Part shown: one piece after another, positions 47,346-55,358 of the stretch | Layout: every line of letters begins with the position of its first letter | Position numbering within the stretch: position 1 is the stretch's first letter | DNA from: a bacterium | GTDB lineage: Bacteria > Zhuqueibacterota > Zhuqueibacteria > Oleimicrobiales > Geothermoviventaceae | DNA length: 64,000 nucleotides | Reading direction: 5' to 3' | Assembly (NCBI GenBank): GCA_028275345.1 | Contig: JAPWUV010000013.1 | Coordinates: 1-64,000, forward strand | Made by a program: the position numbers and the translations under genes | Notes under the pieces: generated by a model | Told to the model about the DNA's origin: nothing | The model's database searches: none | The model's input: only the letters and a program-made list of their open reading frames with translations

Positions 47346-48980
47346 ATGAAGGCGACAGGTATAACCACTCTGGACGAACTGATTGCGGTTGGCTACATCG
47401 CCAGTATCCTCACCATTGGCATATACCTGTACAAGCGGCAGAAGTCCACGGAAGACTTTCTGTTGGCCGGAAGGCGGATGGGATGGCTTCCCGTTGGACT
47501 CTCGCTCATGGCGAGCCTCACCAGCGCGGTGGGTTATATGGCGTATCCGGCGGGGGCCTTCAAGCACGGGCTGATCATGCTGTGGATGGCTATGGCCATC
47601 CCCATTTCTTTCCCGGTAGTTGTATACGTCTTCATGCCCTTCTACCACAAGCTGCGGGTCTATACAGCCTATGAGTATTTGGAGCGACGTTTCAACGCGT
47701 ACGTAAGAGCCCTCGCGAGCGCGATTTTCATCCTATGGCGGCTCACCTGGATGGCTGCAGTGATCTATGTGCCTTCGATGGTCCTGGAGACAGTTACGAA
47801 TGGGAGGATCCCTTTTGCTCTCAGCGTCCTTGTACTGGGTGTCCTCACCACGATTAACTCCACTCTCGGCGGAATCCGCGCGATCATGTGGTCCGATGTG
47901 GTGCATTCCTTCGTGATGTTGAGCACCCTGCTGGGGGCGCTCGTCATGGTTGTGCTTGCGGTGCCCGGGGGACTGGCCGAAGTGTGGAACACACTCGCTG
48001 CCGCGGGGAAGACCGCGATGACAGCCACCATCAAGGGATTCGATCAGGCGAGTCTATTTGGCAAATTGAAGTTGTACCTCTACACGGACATCACAGTTGT
48101 CTCGTTGATTGTTACATACTCCCTGCAGAAGATGGGCAATTATTGCGTCGACCAGGTTATGGTCCAACGCTACCTCACCGCCAAGTCTTTGCGAACGAGC
48201 CAACAAGGATTCGTCACCAATTGTGCTGCATATTTATGGTATATCCTGGCTGTCAATCTGACTGGCGCGGGTCTATTTGTCGTAGCCAAGCATCTGAGTT
48301 TTCCCCAGAGTCTGAATATTGATCAAGTGTTTCCCTACTTCATTGCGAACGTTATGCCTACAGGGATCGCCGGCATAATGGTGGCCGCAATCTATGGTGC
48401 CTCCATGTCGAGCCTAGACTCGGGCATCAATTCTTGCGTCACAGCGATCCTGAATGACTTCTACGCACGTTTTCGGTTGGGCAAGTACAACATCGGCGAC
48501 GAGAAAGAGTCTCCCGAGGCAAGGCAAGCAAGGATTCGAATTGCACGCAGCTCTACTTTCGTGCTGGGGATAGGCATAACCTTTTTTGCCTTCTTTGTTG
48601 GGAAAATGGGGGATATTTTCACCTACTCGCAGAAATTGATCAACATGTTCACCGGTCCCTTATTCGGGGTGTTCATGTTGGGGATGTTCACAAGACGGGT
48701 GACAGCTCCCGCCGCCCTCATTGGGGGGTTTGTAGGCTTCGTGATGGGATGTCTCACCGCTTTTTCGAAGCTCCTTGGTGTACAGGTTTTCATGGTAGGA
48801 GTCCTATGGCCTGCCACCATAGCGTTCACGGTCACGGTGGTCCTGGGCTATGCTCTGAGCTTCGTAATGGGTAAACCCATCCCTGAAGCGGCGCAGTGGA
48901 CATGGTGGAACATCGTCGGTGTGCGGTGGCGGGCGGGTCGACGGGTAGCGGTCCGGTTTGGAGCCAACGTGCGTCAATAG
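47346..48980 (+). CDS. Sodium:solute symporter (SSS family)
   Basis: 544 aa with 13 or so hydrophobic segments. The early STEDFLLAGRRMGWLPVGLS near residue 34 is typical of SSS/SLC5 transporters, and MVAAIYGASMSSLDSGINSC near residue 345 holds the Na+ site serines. Sugars, sugar acids and amino acids are common substrates of the family. In this context a sugar or uronate is most likely. GGGAGG at 47334-47339 supports the ATG. The 110-bp gap after the IclR gene shows no palindrome like those upstream of IclR, so cotranscription with it is plausible. Confidence 0.92.
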   Translation: MKATGITTLDELIAVGYIASILTIGIYLYKRQKSTEDFLLAGRRMGWLPVGLSLMASLTSAVGYMAYPAGAFKHGLIMLWMAMAIPISFPVVVYVFMPFYHKLRVYTAYEYLERRFNAYVRALASAIFILWRLTWMAAVIYVPSMVLETVTNGRIPFALSVLVLGVLTTINSTLGGIRAIMWSDVVHSFVMLSTLLGALVMVVLAVPGGLAEVWNTLAAAGKTAMTATIKGFDQASLFGKLKLYLYTDITVVSLIVTYSLQKMGNYCVDQVMVQRYLTAKSLRTSQQGFVTNCAAYLWYILAVNLTGAGLFVVAKHLSFPQSLNIDQVFPYFIANVMPTGIAGIMVAAIYGASMSSLDSGINSCVTAILNDFYARFRLGKYNIGDEKESPEARQARIRIARSSTFVLGIGITFFAFFVGKMGDIFTYSQKLINMFTGPLFGVFMLGMFTRRVTAPAALIGGFVGFVMGCLTAFSKLLGVQVFMVGVLWPATIAFTVTVVLGYALSFVMGKPIPEAAQWTWWNIVGVRWRAGRRVAVRFGANVRQ

Positions 48981-49016
48981 GAATGACTCTCGCTCCAAAC
49001 CCCAGAGGGTGGTTAG

Positions 49017-49847
49017 GTGACGGGCTTCAATGGGCAGGATCTGCAACGCATCGCCTGGGAGTTAAGGCGGACCGTGGTCGAGATGATCTACCGGGCAGGC
49101 TCGGGACACGTGGGTGGGTCTCTCTCGGTCTGCGAGATGCTGGCTGTCCTCTATTTCTCCGAGCTGCGAGTCGATCCGAGGAACCCAAACGATCCGGATC
49201 GCGACCGCTTCATCCTATCCAAAGGGCATGCTGCTCCGGCGCTATATGCCGTCTTGGCTAAGAGAGGTTTCTTCCCCGAAAGCGAGCTGTGGACACTGCG
49301 GAAGATCGGAAGCCGACTGCAGGGACACCCCGACATGTGCAAGTGTCCGGGGGTAGAAATGTCGAGCGGTTCCCTCGGGATGGGTATCTCGTTCGGGATC
49401 GGGGTTGCGTTGGCGGGTCGCCTTGACGGCAGGTCCTACCGGGTTTACGTGCTCACGGGTGATGGTGAGCTGAATGAGGGTCAGAACTGGGAGGCTTTTC
49501 TGGTCGGTGCCAAATTCCGTCTGGACAATCTAGCGGTAATAGTCGACTACAATGGGATCCAGCTGGACGGCTCTGTCCAGGAGATTCTCCCGCTCGAGCC
49601 GCTGTGTGCGAAGATCGCTGCTTTCAACTGGCATGTGGTAGAATGCGATGGCCACGACGTTTGCGATCTCCGTCGAGCGCTGGACGAGGCCCGCAACCGT
49701 CGAGGGAGGCCGACAGCGATCATCGCCCATACGGTGAAAGGCAAGGGGGTGTCGTTCATGGAAAACACGCACGAGTGGCATGGGAAGCCGATTAGCGACG
49801 AGGAGTACCGCGCCGCGCTCGCCGAACTCGCGGAGGCTGTGCTGTGA
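49017..49847 (+). CDS. Transketolase, N-terminal (TPP-binding) subunit
   Basis: 276 aa, the first half of a split transketolase. GSGHVGGSLSVCEMLAVLYF near residue 28 and RFILSKGHAAPALYAVLAKR near residue 63 bind TPP and substrate, and GDGELNEGQNWEAFLVGAKF near residue 150 is the TPP motif GDG...N. GTG start at 49017. Split transketolases occur in dedicated sugar pathways (apulose-4-phosphate transketolase AptAB, SqwGH of sulfoquinovose) as well as in central metabolism. The genes around it favour a dedicated pathway. It overlaps the partner gene by 4 bp. Confidence 0.93.
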   Translation: MTGFNGQDLQRIAWELRRTVVEMIYRAGSGHVGGSLSVCEMLAVLYFSELRVDPRNPNDPDRDRFILSKGHAAPALYAVLAKRGFFPESELWTLRKIGSRLQGHPDMCKCPGVEMSSGSLGMGISFGIGVALAGRLDGRSYRVYVLTGDGELNEGQNWEAFLVGAKFRLDNLAVIVDYNGIQLDGSVQEILPLEPLCAKIAAFNWHVVECDGHDVCDLRRALDEARNRRGRPTAIIAHTVKGKGVSFMENTHEWHGKPISDEEYRAALAELAEAVL

Positions 49848-50827
49848 GCCTGCCCTTACGGGATGTAATGGGGTTAGCGCTTGCTGAACTCGGCGATCGC
49901 CGTCCCGACGTGGTCGTGCTGGATGCGGACCTTTCGAACGCCACACGCTCGATCCACTTTGCGCGCCGGCACCCTGAGCGTTTTTTCAATATGGGAATCA
50001 CGGAAGCCAATATGGTCTCCGTGGCGGCTGGCCTGGCAACGTGCGGCAAGATCCCATTCGCGTGCACTTTCGCCTTCCTGCTCGCCCTCCGCGCCGCTGA
50101 CCAAATCAGGAGCCTCGTGTCCTACGCCGGGTTGAATGTGAAACTTGTGGGGACGAACGCCGGGCTGTCTGGTTTTGGCGACGGCGCTACGCACCAGTCT
50201 ATCATGGATGTGGCCATCATGAGGGCCATGCCGCGAATGACCGTGATCGTGCCCTCCGACGAAGCCTCAGTGCGCTGGGCGGTGGCTGCAGCGGCTGAGC
50301 ACACGGGGCCGGTCTTCATTCGGGTCCCGCGGGTCCCTGCGCCGGCGATTCACGGGTCCGAGACGCGATTCGAGCTTGGCAAGGGGCTGATTCTCCGGCA
50401 GGGCTCAGACGTTTCGATCGTAGCCTGCGGGATGATGGTTTCGCGTGCCTTGCGGGCGGCAGAACTTCTCCACGCTACGGGCATAGAGGCGGAGGTCATA
50501 GAGATCCACACGGTGAAACCGATCGATACGCAACTCCTGGTGGATAGTGCGACTCGGACGGGCGCTGTGGTCACCGTCGAGGAGCACAATCGGTTCGGGG
50601 GGCTTTTCTCGGCAGTGGCGGAGGTGCTGGCGGAACATGCGCCGGTGCCCATTGAGTGCGTAGCGATCCCAGACCGGTTCGGGGGGTCGGGCCAGTACGA
50701 GGAGCTGCTGGAAGAGTGCGGGCTTACAGTGCAGAACGTGGTGGAGAAGGCCAAGCGGGCGCTTTCGAGGAAGGGACACCGTGGTGCGAATGCGGCAGAG
50801 CATGGACATCTATCACGATTTATTTGA
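49844..50827 (+). CDS. Transketolase, C-terminal (pyrimidine-binding) subunit
   Basis: 327 aa, the second half of the split transketolase. VVVLDADLSNATRSIHFARR near residue 24, RFFNMGITEANMVSVAAGLA near 47 with the catalytic glutamate, and GLSGFGDGATHQSIMDVAIM near 108 are typical; the C-terminal swivel domain starts near 195. GTG start overlaps the first subunit (4 bp), so the two chains are made together. The stop overlaps the SDR gene by 47 bp. Confidence 0.93.
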   Translation: MSLPLRDVMGLALAELGDRRPDVVVLDADLSNATRSIHFARRHPERFFNMGITEANMVSVAAGLATCGKIPFACTFAFLLALRAADQIRSLVSYAGLNVKLVGTNAGLSGFGDGATHQSIMDVAIMRAMPRMTVIVPSDEASVRWAVAAAAEHTGPVFIRVPRVPAPAIHGSETRFELGKGLILRQGSDVSIVACGMMVSRALRAAELLHATGIEAEVIEIHTVKPIDTQLLVDSATRTGAVVTVEEHNRFGGLFSAVAEVLAEHAPVPIECVAIPDRFGGSGQYEELLEECGLTVQNVVEKAKRALSRKGHRGANAAEHGHLSRFI

Positions 50828-51575
50828 TCTGGACGGTCAGATAGCCTTGGTCACGGGCTCGAGCCGAGGTCTCGGACTGTTCTTCGCCCGCACGCTAGCG
50901 CAGGCCGGTGCGAAGGTGGTCTTGAACGGCCGTAACGAGGAAGCTCTGGAAGAGGCCCGCAGATCCCTGGAACAGGAGGGCCTGGAAGTACAGTCTGCTG
51001 TCTTTGACGTGACGGACGAGCCCGCCATCCAGCAGGCGGTCAGGAAGATCGAGCGCGAGTCGGGACCGGTCACGATCCTGGTAAACAACGCGGGTGTCCA
51101 GATTCGAGGTCCCTTGGAGCACTTCTCGACCGGCGATTGGAGGACTGTTCTCGACGTGAACGTCACCGGCGCATTTCTGGTCGCGAGGGCCGTCGTACAA
51201 GGCATGATCCAGGCGCGACACGGCAAGATCGTCAACATCTGCTCGGTGCAGAGCGAACTGGCGCGGCCAACCATTGCTCCGTACACAGCTTCGAAGGGTG
51301 CCCTCAAGATGCTCACCCGCGCAATGGCCACGGAGTGGGCTCGGTACAATATCCAGGTGAATGGGCTGGCGCCAGGGTATTTCAAGACCGAGATGACGCG
51401 CCCTCTCTACGAGGATGAGCGTTTCGATGCTTGGCTCAGATCGCGGGTACCTGCCGGACGATGGGGTGAACCAGAAGAGCTTGCCGGAGCGCTCCTTTTC
51501 CTGGCGTCGAAGGCCTCAGACTACGTAAGCGGCCACGTACTTTTTGTGGACGGTGGGCTCGCTGTATGCGTCTAA
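50781..51575 (+). CDS. SDR dehydrogenase (gluconate-5-dehydrogenase/KduD-like)
   Basis: 264 aa and cytoplasmic. The NAD(P) motif TGSSRGLG near residue 26, NNAGVQIRG near 101, the catalytic serine in NICSVQSE and YTASKGALKM (Tyr-X3-Lys) near 172, and ALVTGSSRGL-type start fit the classical SDR family. LFDLDGQIALVTG resembles gluconate 5-dehydrogenase and KduD, which act on keto-sugar acids. GTG 50781 has GGAAGGG upstream and overlaps the preceding gene by 47 bp; an ATG at 50802 is the alternative. Confidence 0.88.
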   Translation: MVRMRQSMDIYHDLFDLDGQIALVTGSSRGLGLFFARTLAQAGAKVVLNGRNEEALEEARRSLEQEGLEVQSAVFDVTDEPAIQQAVRKIERESGPVTILVNNAGVQIRGPLEHFSTGDWRTVLDVNVTGAFLVARAVVQGMIQARHGKIVNICSVQSELARPTIAPYTASKGALKMLTRAMATEWARYNIQVNGLAPGYFKTEMTRPLYEDERFDAWLRSRVPAGRWGEPEELAGALLFLASKASDYVSGHVLFVDGGLAVCV

Positions 51576-51694
51576 GAGAGACACTAGCAATCTGCGGCCG
51601 CAATGGTCTTGAACCGGACGCCTCTTTTCTGAATGCGCACGGACGCCGCGGCTGTGCAACTGTTCGGTCCACGAAGCGCTCGCAGGGGGGCACT

Positions 51695-53443
51695 GTGGTG
51701 GTCGGCCGCTTTCTTCGCTTCCCGGTGTTGTTCCTCAGCCTATGCATTCTCCGCAGCTCCATGGGGAATTGCGCTTCGCCTGGGAAAAGGGCTCCTGTTC
51801 CCCCAATCACCGTTGTGCACGAGGATTTCGGTCGCGATCCCGGATGGGAGGGTTTCAACAATCGAGTGGAATGCGGAGAGTGCCCACAGGTGCGGCAGGA
51901 CTTCGGCTGGGCCCCGACGAATCGCACGGGCTTCGGGCCAGGCGAAATTGGCGGGACCATTTGGCGGTCCACAATACCGGCCTACTACGGAATGCCGATA
52001 GGTCCTTTCTCGTTCAAAGATCGTTTCTCCGCCTCCGGCAAGATCGTTCTGATCGCTCCCCCGGAAGAAGCCGTGGGCTTCTATGTCGGGTTCTTCGGGA
52101 GCGAACGCCAAGGATGGAGGGTTTGGTCCTCTTGTGGCTTTCGCATCGGCGACGTGATCGATGGGAGGGCCTACATCCATCTTGACTACAAGACGGGCAG
52201 GGCGAAAGGAGCCGTCCTCGAGCCAGACTTTCAAATCCCCTGCGATGGGTCCGTGCATTCGTGGGAGCTCACATACGATCCGGATGCTGTTCCGGGAGAC
52301 CATTGGCCCGATCCACGCTTGCCGAAATGGATTGGCTCGGAGAGCAACGTGCCGGAGGAGCAGATCCTGGAGAGAGCGAGACGGGATGATCCTTCCATCA
52401 CCGCAGAACGGTTGCACGACTTGCTCATCCGGGCGAGGAACGAGGGCCTGGTGAACCACTGGTTCTGGAAACACCGCTTCCAACTCTGGGAGGTGGAGAG
52501 GGAGATTGGCGGAATGCGGGGCAGGATAACGTTCCGATTGGATGACCTGCCCCCGGTTAGCTACTATCTGTTGCCTGGCCACCGGGACGAACCCACGCGC
52601 ATCGACCGGTTCGGCGTGTGGAACATGCAGATTTACCACGGCAGCATGGAGTTCTACATCGCGGACCTCGTGGTGAACGGCGAGCGCATTGAGCTGGATC
52701 AGGATCCGCACTGGGACGGGCTGAATAACCACGTCGGTTTTGTCCAACGCGACTTTCACGCCCGGCAGAACTTCGGCTTTTCCCAAACCAATTGGGCGGG
52801 GCGTGCCCCGGGCGAGATCGGGGGTCGCTTCTGGGGCACGGAAGTGGTCGATCCGCTACACGCCTACTACGCTGTGGATGTCGGCAAGCTAACCCTCGAT
52901 GATCCCATCTCCTTTTCCGGTTGGATCTGTTTTGTGGAAGGTGCGGTGGATGGCCGGATGCTCATCGGCTACTTCAATCGCGAGGCGAGGCTAAGGGAGA
53001 TTCATGGCGAATACAAGGGCAACCCGCCGGATCAGTTCCTTGGGATTGAAGTGATGGACAAGACGAGCATTGGCTATTCGTTCGCCGCTGTATGTTCGCC
53101 GAGGCAGGATCTCGCCTTCGAAGAACGTGGGCCGATTTTCATTCCGGACCGGATCGGGCGACCGTTCTCATTCCGATACGACCCTTCGGCCGGGCTGGCC
53201 GGGCGTGTCACAGTAACTTTGGGTGCTGACTCCTTTCGCGTCGACCTTACCCCCGAACAACGTCGTGTGGGTGCCGTTTTCGACCGCTTCGGCCTGCTGA
53301 ATCCGCGCAAGGGGGGCAAATATGTCGACGTATACGTGGACGATCTGACCTACGTAGTCAGACGGCCCCTCGACTACGTGCCCCGGTTCCATGAGCAACG
53401 AATTGTGATCGTGCCGTACCCAAAGGGAGGTCGGCAGTACTAA
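51695..53443 (+). CDS. Secreted protein with a duplicated unknown domain
   Basis: 582 aa with a signal peptide (GRFLRFPVLFLSLCILRSSM, then a cysteine in GNCASPG). Two related halves are visible. Around residues 47-75, DPGWEGFNN, then QDFGWAPTNRTGFGPGEIGG; around residues 330-360, DPHWDGLNN, then QNFGFSQTNWAGRAPGEIGG. I do not recognise the domain; a lectin-like beta-sandwich is a guess. It may bind or cut glycans outside the cell. The GTG at 51695 is preferred because AGGGGGG (51684-51690) sits before it. It begins the run of exported proteins after the catabolic genes. Confidence 0.6.
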   Translation: MVVGRFLRFPVLFLSLCILRSSMGNCASPGKRAPVPPITVVHEDFGRDPGWEGFNNRVECGECPQVRQDFGWAPTNRTGFGPGEIGGTIWRSTIPAYYGMPIGPFSFKDRFSASGKIVLIAPPEEAVGFYVGFFGSERQGWRVWSSCGFRIGDVIDGRAYIHLDYKTGRAKGAVLEPDFQIPCDGSVHSWELTYDPDAVPGDHWPDPRLPKWIGSESNVPEEQILERARRDDPSITAERLHDLLIRARNEGLVNHWFWKHRFQLWEVEREIGGMRGRITFRLDDLPPVSYYLLPGHRDEPTRIDRFGVWNMQIYHGSMEFYIADLVVNGERIELDQDPHWDGLNNHVGFVQRDFHARQNFGFSQTNWAGRAPGEIGGRFWGTEVVDPLHAYYAVDVGKLTLDDPISFSGWICFVEGAVDGRMLIGYFNREARLREIHGEYKGNPPDQFLGIEVMDKTSIGYSFAAVCSPRQDLAFEERGPIFIPDRIGRPFSFRYDPSAGLAGRVTVTLGADSFRVDLTPEQRRVGAVFDRFGLLNPRKGGKYVDVYVDDLTYVVRRPLDYVPRFHEQRIVIVPYPKGGRQY

Positions 53444-53600
53444 AGACGTGGAAGGCGACTTTCTTCACTCCATCGCAGTTGGTCACGAGCGAGAAGGGAT
53501 CGTTCGGGGTCGCAAGGAGCCGAGGGGGCGGGCAACAACTCTGGGTTCGTAGGCGGACAGGGCGGTTAAGCAGTGGGCTTCAATACCGGAGCGTGGAGCG

Positions 53601-55352
53601 ATGTTGGGAAATAGCGGGTTGTTCCGAACGGGCTCGGTTTTGGTGTTCAAGCGATGTGTCCTCGGCGCGGCTCTCGCGATTTGTTTGTTCGCACTGCTTG
53701 GGTCGCAATGCCGCAAGTCCGAGATCTCTGGAGAGTTTGCCCCGCCCGAGGCCTATCTCGAGGGCTCCAAACATCCGTACTTTGGTAGCGAGAATCCCTG
53801 GGATCGCCGTTTCTTCACGGAGCACATTCGTCAGGAGTACAAGCGACGCGGCCAGCGACAAATCCTCGACATCATGGAGGGGAGGGTGGAGGACGCGATT
53901 CGCTACTGCCGACAGCTCCTGGCGGAGGATCCCAACGATCTCGAGTCTCGCTTCAATCTTTGCGTGGCTCAGCTGCAATTGGGCCAACTCGACAGTGCCC
54001 TTGCCACCATGAGGCTCGCCATTCAGCGCGGTTTGCCCTTCGAGAGGTTTCTTGCGGGTCCGCGGGATCTGTTGAGACCCCTGCACGAATCTGCGGAGTT
54101 TCAGCGTTACTATGCGTCGCATCCTGTTGAGCTGCTCCATGGCCCGATGGTTGGTTGCGTGACGGATACCAGCGCGTGTTTCTGGGTCCGGACTTTCCAC
54201 GAGGTCCCTGTGCAGATCGTGCTCAGTCGCTCGAAGGATTTCGGTTCCAGCCTGGCTTCGCAGGTGGTGAGGACCAAGGCCGAGAGCGACTACACGGCTA
54301 AGCTCAGGGTTACGGGCCTGGAGCCCGACCAGCTGTACTACTACCATGTCGTCGTGGATGACAAGGCCGTCTTCCGCACCGAGCCGCTGAGCTTTCGAAC
54401 GTACCCGCGGCGAGGTGAGCCCGCGACATTCGTAGTTGGCTTTGGGGGCGGCGCTGGATACGCGCCATGGAATGAGCGGATGTGGGACACGATCCGTGCC
54501 TATCGACCGCTGGCTTTCCTTTTCATGGGCGACAATGTGTACATCAATATGCCGGATTTCCCCAACGCGCTGCACTATTACACATACTACCGACGGCAGT
54601 CGCGGCCGGAGTTCCGGCGGCTGGTTTCGAGCTGCTCGATCTACGCGATCTGGGATGATCACGACGCGGCCACGGATGATTGCTGGCTGGGGCCGTACAA
54701 GGACAAGCCACCGTGGAAACTTCCGCTTTTGGAGGTTTTCAAGCAAAACTGGATCAATCCGGGGTATGGAGACCCGGACTGGCCAGGCTGTTGGTTCAGT
54801 TTCTCCATTGCCGATGTGGATTTCTTCATGTTGGATGGTCGCATGTACCGAACGAATCCCTTCGACAAGAATCCGACCATGTTGGGACCGGTGCAGAAAG
54901 CCTGGCTGAAGGACAAGCTGGCGGGGTCGAAGGCCACCTTTAAGGTGGTTGCATCACCGGTCGAGTGGTCGTTTGGTGCCAAGCCGGGGACACGGGACAG
55001 TTGGAGCGGGTTCCCGGATGAACGGCAGGAGCTATTCAATTTTCTCGCCGAGCACGGAATTGACGGCGTGGTTTTGATCTCCGCCGATCGCCATCGCTCG
55101 GAGGCGTGGCGCATCGAACGCAAACACGGCTATCCGCTTTACGAATTCGAAAGCTCACGACTGACCAATGAGCACGTCCACGAGCTGGTGCCGGGCACGC
55201 TGTTCGGCTACAACGAGAAGCAGTCATTTGGGTTGCTGAAGTTCGATACGACCGTACCCGATCCTACAGTGACATTCGAGATCGTGAACATAGATGGAGA
55301 GGTGGTCTACAGCCTCACCGTACGAAGGAGCCAGATCTCCGCGCGAGGTTGA
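53601..55352 (+). CDS. PhoD-like phosphoesterase with N-terminal TPR region
   Basis: 583 aa and exported: the hydrophobic stretch ends in LLGSQCRKSE near residue 36. Residues 90-165 look like TPR helices (EDAIRYCRQLLAEDPNDLES, LGQLDSALATMRLAIQRG). A fibronectin-like strand region and a PhoD/calcineurin-type domain follow: FLFMGDNVYIN near residue 307, YAIWDDHDAATDD near 350, and SADRHRSE near 495. PhoD enzymes are Ca2+/Fe3+ phosphodiesterases. The TPR part is unusual. No strong ribosome site precedes ATG 53601; an in-frame GTG at 53643 is a possible alternative. Confidence 0.82.
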   Translation: MLGNSGLFRTGSVLVFKRCVLGAALAICLFALLGSQCRKSEISGEFAPPEAYLEGSKHPYFGSENPWDRRFFTEHIRQEYKRRGQRQILDIMEGRVEDAIRYCRQLLAEDPNDLESRFNLCVAQLQLGQLDSALATMRLAIQRGLPFERFLAGPRDLLRPLHESAEFQRYYASHPVELLHGPMVGCVTDTSACFWVRTFHEVPVQIVLSRSKDFGSSLASQVVRTKAESDYTAKLRVTGLEPDQLYYYHVVVDDKAVFRTEPLSFRTYPRRGEPATFVVGFGGGAGYAPWNERMWDTIRAYRPLAFLFMGDNVYINMPDFPNALHYYTYYRRQSRPEFRRLVSSCSIYAIWDDHDAATDDCWLGPYKDKPPWKLPLLEVFKQNWINPGYGDPDWPGCWFSFSIADVDFFMLDGRMYRTNPFDKNPTMLGPVQKAWLKDKLAGSKATFKVVASPVEWSFGAKPGTRDSWSGFPDERQELFNFLAEHGIDGVVLISADRHRSEAWRIERKHGYPLYEFESSRLTNEHVHELVPGTLFGYNEKQSFGLLKFDTTVPDPTVTFEIVNIDGEVVYSLTVRRSQISARG

Positions 55353-55358
55353 CCGGCT

